A DNA stretch of 7,164 bases from Candidatus Firestoneibacteriota bacterium. Lineage in GTDB: Bacteria; Oederibacteriota; JAAXVQ01; JAUVAV01. A program made the position numbers and the translations under genes. The stretch spans positions 1 through 7,164 of the forward strand of contig DAOVYW010000124.1 of the NCBI GenBank assembly GCA_030635415.1, written 5' to 3'. A model generated the notes under the pieces. The model saw only the letters and a program-made list of their open reading frames with translations, searched no databases and was not told the DNA's origin. Each line of letters begins with the position of its first letter. Position 1 is the first letter of the stretch. Of this stretch, positions 1-5,633 are shown piece by piece.

Positions 1-1
1 C

Positions 2-646
2 CCGGTCCACTTGAACCTCGGACTGATTTACATAGTGGCAGTTGGGACACCTGGGGTTATCGGCATTTTAATGGCCGGGTGGAGTTCAGGCAATAAGTAC
101 TCTCTGATCGGAGGGATGCGCTCAGCCGCTCAGATGATTAGTTATGAAGTGCCGCTTCTGATCTCCCTGATGGGAGTGGTTATGATCTCCGGGACCCTGG
201 ATCTGCATATGATAGTGGAATCCCAAAGAATGCCTTACATTTTATTTCAACCTCTAGGTTTTTTAATCTTTCTGATTTCCGCGGTGGCCGAGACCAACCG
301 CAATCCCTTTGATATTCCTGAAGCGGAATCCGAGTTAACCGCCGGATTTCATACGGAATACGGCGGAATACGTTTTGCTTATTTCTTTCTGGCCGAATAT
401 TTGAACATGTTTGTGCTTTCGGCCCTCGGGGCCACACTTTTTCTGGGAGGCTGGCAGGGACCGTGGTTTCCGGGCTGGGTATGGTTCCTGGCCAAAACCG
501 GAGCCATACTCTTTTTATTCATCTGGTTCCGGTGGACCTTTCCCCGGTTTCGTTCCGATCAACTCATGGATTTAAGCTGGAAAATATTAACGCCCTTGGC
601 CTTTTTGAATCTGCTGGTAACCGGCTTAATATTGGTGCTGATATGA
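2..646 (+). CDS. nuoH: NADH-quinone oxidoreductase subunit H (complex I membrane subunit), 5'-truncated by the window edge
   Basis: This is the C-terminal part (about 214 residues) of NuoH/ND1, the membrane subunit that forms most of the quinone-binding chamber and links the hydrophilic arm to the proton-pumping arm. The reading frame is open from base 2, so the first TTG at 11 is not a real start; the family is usually about 325-350 residues, so roughly the first third is missing. Visible hallmarks, counted from the TTG codon, are GGMRSAAQMISYE (34-46), the quinone-cavity loop AETNRNPFDIPEAESEL (93-109) rich in conserved acidic residues, GFHTEYGG (112-119), and the terminal FPRFRSDQLMDLSWK (177-191). 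Several hydrophobic membrane helices lie between them. Its TGA stop overlaps the nuoI start as ATGA, so the two are probably translationally coupled. Family identity is very secure; only the missing N-terminus limits the description. Confidence 0.97.
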   Translation, partial: PVHLNLGLIYIVAVGTPGVIGILMAGWSSGNKYSLIGGMRSAAQMISYEVPLLISLMGVVMISGTLDLHMIVESQRMPYILFQPLGFLIFLISAVAETNRNPFDIPEAESELTAGFHTEYGGIRFAYFFLAEYLNMFVLSALGATLFLGGWQGPWFPGWVWFLAKTGAILFLFIWFRWTFPRFRSDQLMDLSWKILTPLAFLNLLVTGLILVLI

Positions 647-1113
647 GCCGGCCACGCGGTCGGCAAGAACTATGGGACATTGTGATCAATCTGTTTAAAG
701 GCCTGGCCATAACCTTGCGCCAGTTGTTTTCCAAATCCTGCACGATCCAGTATCCCGAGGAACGGCTGGTTTGGCCGCCGCGGACCCGCGGCCGGTTGGT
801 CATGCCCAGGAATCCGGAAACCGGGAAAACACGCTGCACGGTCTGCATGTTGTGCCAGCGTATCTGCCCGAATGGTTCCATCGAGATTACCACACGGACC
901 AATGAGGCCGGCCGCCGTGAATTGGTGGATTATGTGCATCACCTGGATCGATGTACGTTTTGCGGACTCTGCGTAGAGATCTGTGCTTTTGACGCCCTGC
1001 GCATGAGTCATGAGCATGAATTGGCGGTGGAGGATAAGGCGCGGCTGAAACGCCGGCTTCAGGAGGAATCCGTAGAGTTTAATGAAACCTGGCAGGGTGG
1101 ACTGACGAAGTAA
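643..1113 (+). CDS. nuoI: NADH-quinone oxidoreductase subunit I (8Fe ferredoxin-type, clusters N6a/N6b)
   Basis: This 156-residue protein is the NuoI/TYKY subunit, which carries two 4Fe-4S clusters passing electrons along the hydrophilic arm towards cluster N2 and quinone. The frame is open further upstream, but ATG 643 is chosen because it overlaps the nuoH stop (ATGA) and gives the normal family length. No strong Shine-Dalgarno sequence precedes it, consistent with coupling to nuoH. The N-terminal part contains the family segment TIQYPEE (34-40) and an RGR (49-51). The cluster motifs are CTVCMLCQRICP (Cys 65, 68, 71, 75) and CTFCGLCVEICA (Cys 104, 107, 110, 114). In the second motif the proline that usually follows the fourth cysteine is alanine. 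A charged C-terminal tail ends in a tandem TAATAA stop. Unlike the other junctions in the operon, 319 bp separate it from nuoJ. Confidence 0.97.
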   Translation: MSRPRGRQELWDIVINLFKGLAITLRQLFSKSCTIQYPEERLVWPPRTRGRLVMPRNPETGKTRCTVCMLCQRICPNGSIEITTRTNEAGRRELVDYVHHLDRCTFCGLCVEICAFDALRMSHEHELAVEDKARLKRRLQEESVEFNETWQGGLTK

Positions 1114-1165
1114 TAAAACATCTTGCTATAAATGGCGGGGAATATTTACAGGCAGCATACTATAG

Positions 1166-1197
1166 TAGTAGGGGCACGGCGCGCCGTGCCCCTACTA
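1166..1197. repeat. Perfect 32-bp palindrome (REP-like intergenic element)
   Basis: The left arm tagtaggggcacggcg (1166-1181) is exactly complementary to the right arm cgccgtgcccctacta (1182-1197), with the dyad centre at the GGCGCGCC core. In RNA or single-stranded DNA it would form a very stable GC-rich hairpin. Palindromes beginning GTAGGGGC and ending GCCCCTAC are, from memory, frequent interspersed repeats in several bacterial phyla, which suggests a multicopy element. The copy number in this genome cannot be judged from one window. Confidence 0.85.
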
Positions 1198-1210
1198 AGC
1201 CGGTTTTTTT
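1166..1210 (+). terminator. Possible intrinsic terminator/attenuator after nuoI
   Basis: The GC-rich 32-bp palindrome is followed after six bases by a run of seven T residues (1204-1210). A GC stem followed by a U-tract is the intrinsic-terminator layout, but the six-base offset and the lack of a normal loop at the dyad centre make it imperfect. If active, it would reduce transcription of nuoJ-N relative to nuoH-I. It may equally be a passive repeat beside an AT-rich stretch. Confidence 0.3.
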
Positions 1211-1239
1211 AAAATACATATTACGCTTTATCACGGCAA

Positions 1240-1401
1240 CTAGTGTAGTCTCATAAATAACTTTACATTTGTCATTGCGAGCGAAGCGAAGCAATCCCGC
1301 TTTTTATCATCATTTTGCAATCAACACAGATTGCTTCGTCTCGAAAAACGTTCCTCGCAATGACAATCAAATGTAAAGAAGCGTTGGAGACACTATACTA
1401 G
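1240..1401. mobile_element. MITE-like inverted-repeat element (about 160 bp, non-coding)
   Basis: The ends are imperfect inverted repeats: ctagtgtagtctc at 1240-1252 against the complement of gagacactatactag at 1387-1401. Inside these, ctttacattt (1261-1270) pairs exactly with aaatgtaaag (1369-1378). Next, gtcattgcgag (1271-1281) pairs with ctcgcaatgac (1354-1364), and cgaagcaatc (1287-1296) pairs with gattgcttcg (1329-1338). The middle of the arms differs, with 5 nt on the left and 15 nt on the right. A non-pairing centre spans about 1297-1328. The core sequence gtcattgcgag...cgaagcaatc is one I recall as an abundant interspersed repeat in many bacterial genomes. No transposase and no confident target-site duplication are visible, so 'MITE-like' rests on structure only. 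Confidence 0.75.
1394..1399 (+). promoter_or_regulatory. Candidate -10 box (TATACT) in the right end of the repeat element, upstream of nuoJ
   Basis: TATACT matches the sigma-70 -10 consensus at five of six positions and lies 33 nt before the nuoJ ATG, so it could drive nuoJ-N independently. No good -35 hexamer lies 16-18 bp upstream (the bases there read around atgtaa), and short AT-rich matches are common by chance. This is a weak prediction. Confidence 0.18.
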
Positions 1402-1418
1402 CCAATAAATTACAAGAC

Positions 1419-1422
1419 GGAG
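1419..1422 (+). promoter_or_regulatory. Shine-Dalgarno site of nuoJ
   Basis: GGAG, within acggagc, sits 10 nt before ATG 1433. It lies outside the inverted-repeat element, showing that the translation signal of nuoJ survived the insertion and supporting this start codon. Confidence 0.7.
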
Positions 1423-1432
1423 CTTACTTAAT

Positions 1433-1924
1433 ATGGCTACGATTATTGGTTTTTATTTACTGGCGCTGCTGGCAATCGGCGCGGGGATTATGTTAGTTAA
1501 CAGCCGTAATCTTCTCCATGCGCTGTTAGGCTTGGCCGTGGCCAGCTTGGCCGTGGCCGGACTTATGCTGGGCCTGAGAGCAGAGTTTCTGGCTTTGGTA
1601 CTGGTATTGATTTATGTAGGCGCGGTAGTCGTCCTGGGGGTTTTTGCGGTGATGTTAACCGGTCATTTCGAGAAATCCGTGCTGCCGCCCAGTAATGAAT
1701 TAAAAATACTGGGCGGAGGAACGGCCTTGGCCCTGCTGGTTTTAGTCACCGGGGTTATTTTGATTCAACCCTTGCCCCCGGATGCGGTTCCGGCCCAGGT
1801 TCCGATCCAAAAACTGGGAGTCTTGCTAATGACCGATTATGTCCTGCCATTTGAACTAGTATCGGTTTTACTTTTGGCCGTCTTAGTGGGAGCTATAGTT
1901 ATAGCCCGCGGCAAGGAGGATTGA
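1433..1924 (+). CDS. nuoJ: NADH-quinone oxidoreductase subunit J
   Basis: This 163-residue membrane protein is NuoJ/ND6, which sits between NuoH and NuoK and whose third helix takes part in coupling quinone reduction to proton pumping. About five hydrophobic segments are visible (roughly residues 2-21, 28-47, 53-76, 92-112 and 138-159). The TM3 signature is EFLALVLVLIYVGAVVVL (51-68), and the last helix has the typical YVLPFELVSVLLLAVLVGAI (136-155). After Y61-VGA, the position normally occupied by an aromatic residue in VLF is glycine (G69). The DNA for residues around 33-43 contains a 14-bp direct repeat (1530-1543 and 1545-1558) encoding LAVAS-LAVAG, probably just codon bias in a hydrophobic helix. 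The start is supported by a GGAG 10 nt upstream. The gene follows the repeat-filled spacer and precedes nuoK by 6 nt. Confidence 0.95.
   Translation: MATIIGFYLLALLAIGAGIMLVNSRNLLHALLGLAVASLAVAGLMLGLRAEFLALVLVLIYVGAVVVLGVFAVMLTGHFEKSVLPPSNELKILGGGTALALLVLVTGVILIQPLPPDAVPAQVPIQKLGVLLMTDYVLPFELVSVLLLAVLVGAIVIARGKED
1913..1920 (+). promoter_or_regulatory. Shine-Dalgarno site of nuoK, inside the 3' end of nuoJ
   Basis: aaggagga is a near-perfect ribosome binding sequence located in the last codons of nuoJ (encoding KED), 10 nt before the nuoK ATG at 1931. It selects this start and frame over the overlapping alternative frame that opens at 1921. Confidence 0.85.
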
Positions 1925-1930
1925 TAATTT

Positions 1931-2236
1931 ATGAGCATAAGCTTGACACATTACCTTGTGCTTTCCACGGTGCTTTTTGCGCTGGGACTTTACGGTGTGT
2001 TTACCCGGCGCAATGCCGTGGCCTTACTGCTGGCAGTAGAATTAATTATGCTGGCGGTGGCCTTGAATTTCACCGCCGGAGCGCAATTTTGGGGAAAACC
2101 GGGCGGACTGATATTTGCGATTTTTATTATTACCATAGCGGCCGCCGAGGCGGCGGTAGGTTTAGCTCTGGTGATCGCGATATACCGGAATCAGAAAGAT
2201 GTGGACTTGGACCGGTTGACCATACTGCGGTGGTAA
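1931..2236 (+). CDS. nuoK: NADH-quinone oxidoreductase subunit K
   Basis: This 101-residue, three-helix membrane protein is NuoK/ND4L, part of the hydrophilic axis of the complex I membrane arm. Helices are at about residues 7-24, 29-50 and 61-84. The two membrane-embedded glutamates essential for energy coupling in E. coli (E36 and E72) correspond to E37 in AVELIM and E73 in AAAEAAVGLAL, so the proton path here looks intact. The usual Asn-containing stretch after E37 (ELMxNAxxL in relatives) reads ELIMLAVALNF, so the first Asn is Leu while N46 is retained. The C-terminus VDLDRLTILRW is typical of the family. Length and start are normal, with a strong ribosome site inside nuoJ. The nuoL start is 19 nt downstream. 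Confidence 0.96.
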   Translation: MSISLTHYLVLSTVLFALGLYGVFTRRNAVALLLAVELIMLAVALNFTAGAQFWGKPGGLIFAIFIITIAAAEAAVGLALVIAIYRNQKDVDLDRLTILRW

Positions 2237-2255
2237 AAAATCAAGGAGTTGGGGA

Positions 2256-4133
2256 ATGATTGCACATGTCTGGCTTGTTCCAGCTTTGCCATTGCTGGCC
2301 GCCATCCTGGTAAGTGCGGCCGGCCAACGGAGCGCGCGCCTGGCCGGAAGCATAACTACCGGCGCGGTTTTTTTCTCGCTCATTATGGCTTTAAATGTTT
2401 TAGCCGGTCTGATCAGCACTCCCGGGGTGGAGCAGGTGTCCATGGTTTGGCTGCGTTCCGCAGGAAATTTAAGCATGGAACTTGGCATGCTGGTAGATCC
2501 ACTTTCAGTTATTATGCTGGTAATAGTATGTTTTATCTCCCTGATGGTCCAGATCTACTCGCTGGGCTATATGGCCGGAGATAAGGGGATTACGCGCTAT
2601 TTCTCTTTTATGTCATTTTTCACTTTCTCCATGCTTGGTCTGGTACTGGCCAATAATCTTATTACGCTTTATATGTTCTGGGAATTGGTTGGTCTTTCTT
2701 CATATTTGTTAATTGGTTTCTGGTACCACAAGCCCGAGGCGGCGGATGCCGCCAAAAAAGCTTTTATAGTGACCCGTTTCGGAGATCTCGGATTTTTAAT
2801 CGGGATTCTGGTACTGGCCTATTTTTTAAATACTTTCAATATTCTGGAAGTAGGCGAGGCGGTTAAGGATGGACGCTTGACCGGTCAATGGAGCACTATA
2901 GTGGCACTTTTAATTTTTGCCGGGGCCGCGGGAAAAAGCGCGCAATTTCCGCTGCATGTCTGGCTGCCCGATGCCATGGAGGGTCCGACTCCGGTCTCGG
3001 CCTTGATTCACGCCGCGACTATGGTGGCGGCCGGCGTGTTTCTGGTAGCCCGGTTGTTCCCGGTTTTTGCGGCCTCGGAAACAGCCTTGATGATAATCGC
3101 CTATCTGGGAGGTTTTACCGCCCTGTTGGCCGCCACGGTCGCCTGTGTACAGAATGATATTAAACGCATACTGGCTTATTCTACTATGTCCCAATTGGGA
3201 TACATGATGATGGCCTTGGGCTGCAGGGATTATATTGCCGGCATGTTCCACCTGACGACACACGCGGTCTTTAAAGCCTTGCTCTTTCTGGCCGCCGGTT
3301 CAGTAATTCACGCCATTCATACCAATGATATCCGGCAGATGGGAGGGCTGGGGCCGAGGCTGAAAATAACCGCCGCAACTATGTTGGTGGCAGCTCTGGC
3401 CTTGAGCGGGATTCCGCCTTTTTCAGGATTTTTCAGTAAAGATGCGATCTTGATGGGGATTTGGGCGGCCGGTCGAATGGATTTATTAATGGTCGGAATT
3501 GTGACGGCTTTTTTAACAACTTTCTATGTTTTTCGGCTGTGGATAGTGGTTTTTGCCGGGCACCCGGCAGAGAAAAAACGCCAGGCACATGAATCTCCCT
3601 GGATCATGGCGATACCCTTGATGGTCTTGGCCTTGTTGGCTCTGAGTTTGGGATGGCTGGGTGAGAATTTCCGGCATTTTATTTCCGCCTCCTGGGGCGC
3701 TCCCCAGGTTGGAGAGGCGCCGCACCATCGCTTAATACCCATGTTTGCTTTCCTGGCATCCTTGGCCGGATTCGGCTGGGCCTACTTGGTTTATTTTAAA
3801 AAAACTATTTCCGCCAGGTTGCTCGCCCGCCGGTTCGCCGGGACATATAAACTGCTGGAGCGCAAATATTATATTGATGAAATATATATTTTTCTGGTAC
3901 GCCAGGGCATGTTTGTGTTTTCCCGGGGATTGGCCTGGTTTGACCGCTACGTGGTGGATGGCATGGTCAACCGGGTCGGTGAGTTCTTTCGTCTGGCCGG
4001 AAAGGGGACCCGCTTATTACAGGTCGGCCGTTTACAGGCCTATCTCCTGGCTTTTTTTCTAGGATTAGTTGTAATTATGGTTTCGGTGCTGATGACTCAT
4101 CCGGAGATTATGGAAATTATTAAATCAAAATAA
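2256..4133 (+). CDS. nuoL: NADH-quinone oxidoreductase subunit L (antiporter-like, distal proton channel)
   Basis: This 625-residue polytopic protein is NuoL/ND5, the distal antiporter-like subunit with the long lateral helix that runs along the membrane arm; the family is usually about 600-650 residues. Key residues are present: TM5 glutamate E143 in MFWELVGLSSYLLIGFW, R174/D177 in TRFGDLGF, TM7 lysine K227 in AGKSAQFPLHVWLPDAMEGP, H252, H332 and H336, TM8-region K340 in HAVFKALLFL, and TM12 K395 in SGFFSKDAI. The C-terminal part carries RKYYIDEIY (536-544) and WFDRYVVDGMVN (561-572), the usual approach to the lateral helix and last TM helix, with the hydrophobic end at about 594-613. Start ATG 2256 has AAGGAG (2243-2248) 7 nt upstream. 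Nothing suggests truncation or frameshift. It lies between nuoK and nuoM in the standard order. Confidence 0.97.
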   Translation: MIAHVWLVPALPLLAAILVSAAGQRSARLAGSITTGAVFFSLIMALNVLAGLISTPGVEQVSMVWLRSAGNLSMELGMLVDPLSVIMLVIVCFISLMVQIYSLGYMAGDKGITRYFSFMSFFTFSMLGLVLANNLITLYMFWELVGLSSYLLIGFWYHKPEAADAAKKAFIVTRFGDLGFLIGILVLAYFLNTFNILEVGEAVKDGRLTGQWSTIVALLIFAGAAGKSAQFPLHVWLPDAMEGPTPVSALIHAATMVAAGVFLVARLFPVFAASETALMIIAYLGGFTALLAATVACVQNDIKRILAYSTMSQLGYMMMALGCRDYIAGMFHLTTHAVFKALLFLAAGSVIHAIHTNDIRQMGGLGPRLKITAATMLVAALALSGIPPFSGFFSKDAILMGIWAAGRMDLLMVGIVTAFLTTFYVFRLWIVVFAGHPAEKKRQAHESPWIMAIPLMVLALLALSLGWLGENFRHFISASWGAPQVGEAPHHRLIPMFAFLASLAGFGWAYLVYFKKTISARLLARRFAGTYKLLERKYYIDEIYIFLVRQGMFVFSRGLAWFDRYVVDGMVNRVGEFFRLAGKGTRLLQVGRLQAYLLAFFLGLVVIMVSVLMTHPEIMEIIKSK

Positions 4134-4166
4134 AAAAATAATCAGCAATTCAAGGAGCTTGATTAA

Positions 4167-5633
4167 ATGCTGTTATCTTTTCTTTTAGCCGTTCCGGTAA
4201 TAACGGCGCTGGTGATTATGTTTTTGCCGCGGGAGCGCACGACCTGGCCGCGCTGGGTGGCGCTGACCGGGACCGTAATGACTTTAATTATATCCTGCCG
4301 AATTTTGCTAGGATACGATTTAGGCGCCGCCGGGTTCCAGTTGGGAGAGGCACGGGAATTGCTTCCCGCGCTGGGAATTAAGTACGCGGTAGCGGTGGAT
4401 GGTATGGGGCTGGTAATGATTATATTGACCGCCGTGATTATTTTCTGCGGAGTACTGGCTTCCTGGGAGGTGCAGGAGCGGCCGCAGGAATTTTTTGCTT
4501 TTCTGCTGGTACTGGTTACCGGCGTATTCGGGGTTTTTATGGCCCGCGATCTCTTTCTCTTTTTTCTTTTTTATGAACTGGCAGTACTTCCCATGTATTT
4601 GCTGATCGGAATATGGGGAACCGGAGCCAAAGAATATTCCGCCATGAAGCTGACCATCTATCTGATGGCCGGAAGCGCCTTAATGCTGGTCGGCATTCTG
4701 GCCCTCTACTTCGGTGGCGGTGGCTACGGTCATAGTTTTTTATTGGACGATATAGCCCGCCAGAGCTTTAGCCGTAATTTTCAAGCCATAGTCTTTCCGG
4801 TACTATTTTTAGGGTTTGGAATTCTGGCCGGGTTTTGGCCTTTTCATACCTGGTCGCCGGATGGCCATGCTTCCGCGCCGACCGCGGTCTCCATGCTGCA
4901 TGCGGGAGTACTAATGAAACTCGGGGCTTTTGGTATTATCCGGCTGGGACTGGAATTACTTCCCGCGGGTGCTCAAATGTGGGCGCCTTATCTTGTCGTT
5001 TTTACCCTGATCAATATTGTATACGGCGCTCTGGTGGCCATGGCTCAGACTGATCTTAAATATGTAGTGGCCTATTCCTCGGTCTCGCATATGGGCATTG
5101 TGTTGCTGGGAATTTGCGCGCTCCATCCTGTGGCTTTAAATGGAGCAGTGCTGCAGATGTTTTCGCACGGCATTATGACCGGCCTTTTCTTTGCTTTGGT
5201 GGGCATGATCTACGGACGGACCCACACCCGGGATATTCGTGAAATGGGAGGGCTGGGCCGCCGGACGCCTTATCTGGCCCTGGCTTTTATAATTGCCGGC
5301 CTGGTCTCCCTGGGATTGCCCGGCTTCTCAGGTTTCATAGCCGAGATTTTGGTTTTTATCGGGGCCTTTAAAGTTTATCCCTGGTTAACCATAATCGCGG
5401 TGACGGGCATTCTTTTTACCGCTATCTACATATTGCGCGTGGTTCAAAAAATATTCTTTGGGCCGGAAAAAGATAAGTTTGAAAACCTGAAAGACGCCAA
5501 TCTCATGGAAAAAGCCTGCCTCGCGATTTTAATGCTTATTCTGCTCGGCGTAGGAGTATATCCCGCTATGCTGGTGAATATTATTAATACCAGCGTGACA
5601 TCCATGGCCGCGGTGTGGGGAGGAACGCCATGA
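4167..5633 (+). CDS. nuoM: NADH-quinone oxidoreductase subunit M (antiporter-like), lacking the TM7 lysine
   Basis: This 488-residue polytopic protein is NuoM/ND4, the middle antiporter-like proton channel. Start ATG 4167 has AAGGAG (4152-4157) 9 nt upstream. Conserved residues found are TM5 glutamate E137 in FYELAVLPMYLLIG, TM8 lysine K251 in AGVLMKLGAFG, K298 in TDLKYVVAYSS, H308 and H334, and TM12 glutamate E393 in SGFIAEILVF. The TM7 lysine (E. coli K234) is absent: the segment reads LGFGILAGFWPFHTWSPDGH, with Leu220 at the equivalent position. The position is fixed twice, by the PFHTW anchor and by the 31-residue spacing to K251, the same as K234 to K265 in E. coli. The WSPDGHASAPTAVSMLHA stretch also differs from the common WLPDAHxxAPTAGS form. 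The gene's 3' end contains the nuoN ribosome site, and its TGA overlaps the nuoN start. Confidence 0.96.
   Translation: MLLSFLLAVPVITALVIMFLPRERTTWPRWVALTGTVMTLIISCRILLGYDLGAAGFQLGEARELLPALGIKYAVAVDGMGLVMIILTAVIIFCGVLASWEVQERPQEFFAFLLVLVTGVFGVFMARDLFLFFLFYELAVLPMYLLIGIWGTGAKEYSAMKLTIYLMAGSALMLVGILALYFGGGGYGHSFLLDDIARQSFSRNFQAIVFPVLFLGFGILAGFWPFHTWSPDGHASAPTAVSMLHAGVLMKLGAFGIIRLGLELLPAGAQMWAPYLVVFTLINIVYGALVAMAQTDLKYVVAYSSVSHMGIVLLGICALHPVALNGAVLQMFSHGIMTGLFFALVGMIYGRTHTRDIREMGGLGRRTPYLALAFIIAGLVSLGLPGFSGFIAEILVFIGAFKVYPWLTIIAVTGILFTAIYILRVVQKIFFGPEKDKFENLKDANLMEKACLAILMLILLGVGVYPAMLVNIINTSVTSMAAVWGGTP
5617..5624 (+). promoter_or_regulatory. Shine-Dalgarno site of nuoN, inside the 3' end of nuoM
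   Basis: ggggagga lies 5 nt before ATG 5630 and is a strong ribosome binding sequence. It supports ATG 5630 over the in-frame upstream GTG at 5615, which would place the site inside the coding region. Confidence 0.8.

Larger units (their letters stand above)
1114..1432 (+). other. 319-bp non-coding spacer splitting the nuo operon between nuoI and nuoJ
   Basis: No plausible gene is present in this interval. Its visible contents, in order, are a perfect 32-bp palindrome with a following T-tract, about 30 bp of AT-rich sequence, a ~160-bp inverted-repeat element, and a short leader carrying the nuoJ ribosome binding site. All other junctions in this operon are between a 4-nt overlap and a 33-nt gap, so the spacer looks like accumulated repeat insertions in a formerly compact junction. 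That history is inference; the structure itself is seen directly. Confidence 0.85.

Noticed and set aside
463..642. 60-residue upstream extension of the nuoI frame
   Set aside because: It lies entirely inside nuoH in another frame and its sequence does not resemble a NuoI N-terminus; ATG 643 gives the family length and an ATGA junction with nuoH.
1240..1401. CRISPR array or structured riboswitch in the nuoI-nuoJ spacer
   Set aside because: The repeats are inverted rather than regularly spaced direct repeats, and the long nested inverted arms fit a transposon-derived element better than any riboswitch I recognise.
1530..1558. 14-bp direct repeat in nuoJ with 15-bp period
   Set aside because: It encodes LAVAS-LAVAG in a hydrophobic helix; similar Leu-Ala-Val codon strings occur in nuoN, so repeated codon choice explains it.
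1921..2259. Alternative frame overlapping nuoK (112 codons from 1921)
   Set aside because: It is a shadow of nuoK in another frame: the protein has no recognisable features, while the 1931 frame encodes a complete NuoK with both essential glutamates.
2910..3263. 117-codon minus-strand ORF opposite nuoL
   Set aside because: It is antisense to a well-conserved nuoL region, and its composition (H, G, Q and R rich) is typical of a shadow frame with no start signals.
3554..3569. Palindrome tgccgggcacccggca in nuoL
   Set aside because: It lies in the coding region (encoding AGHPAE), has only a 2-nt centre and no associated regulatory context.
3691..3708. Inverted repeat in nuoL (7-bp stem cctgggg/ccccagg with CGCT loop)
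   Set aside because: It is inside an intact coding region with no T-tract or gene boundary, and a stem this short is expected by chance in several kb.
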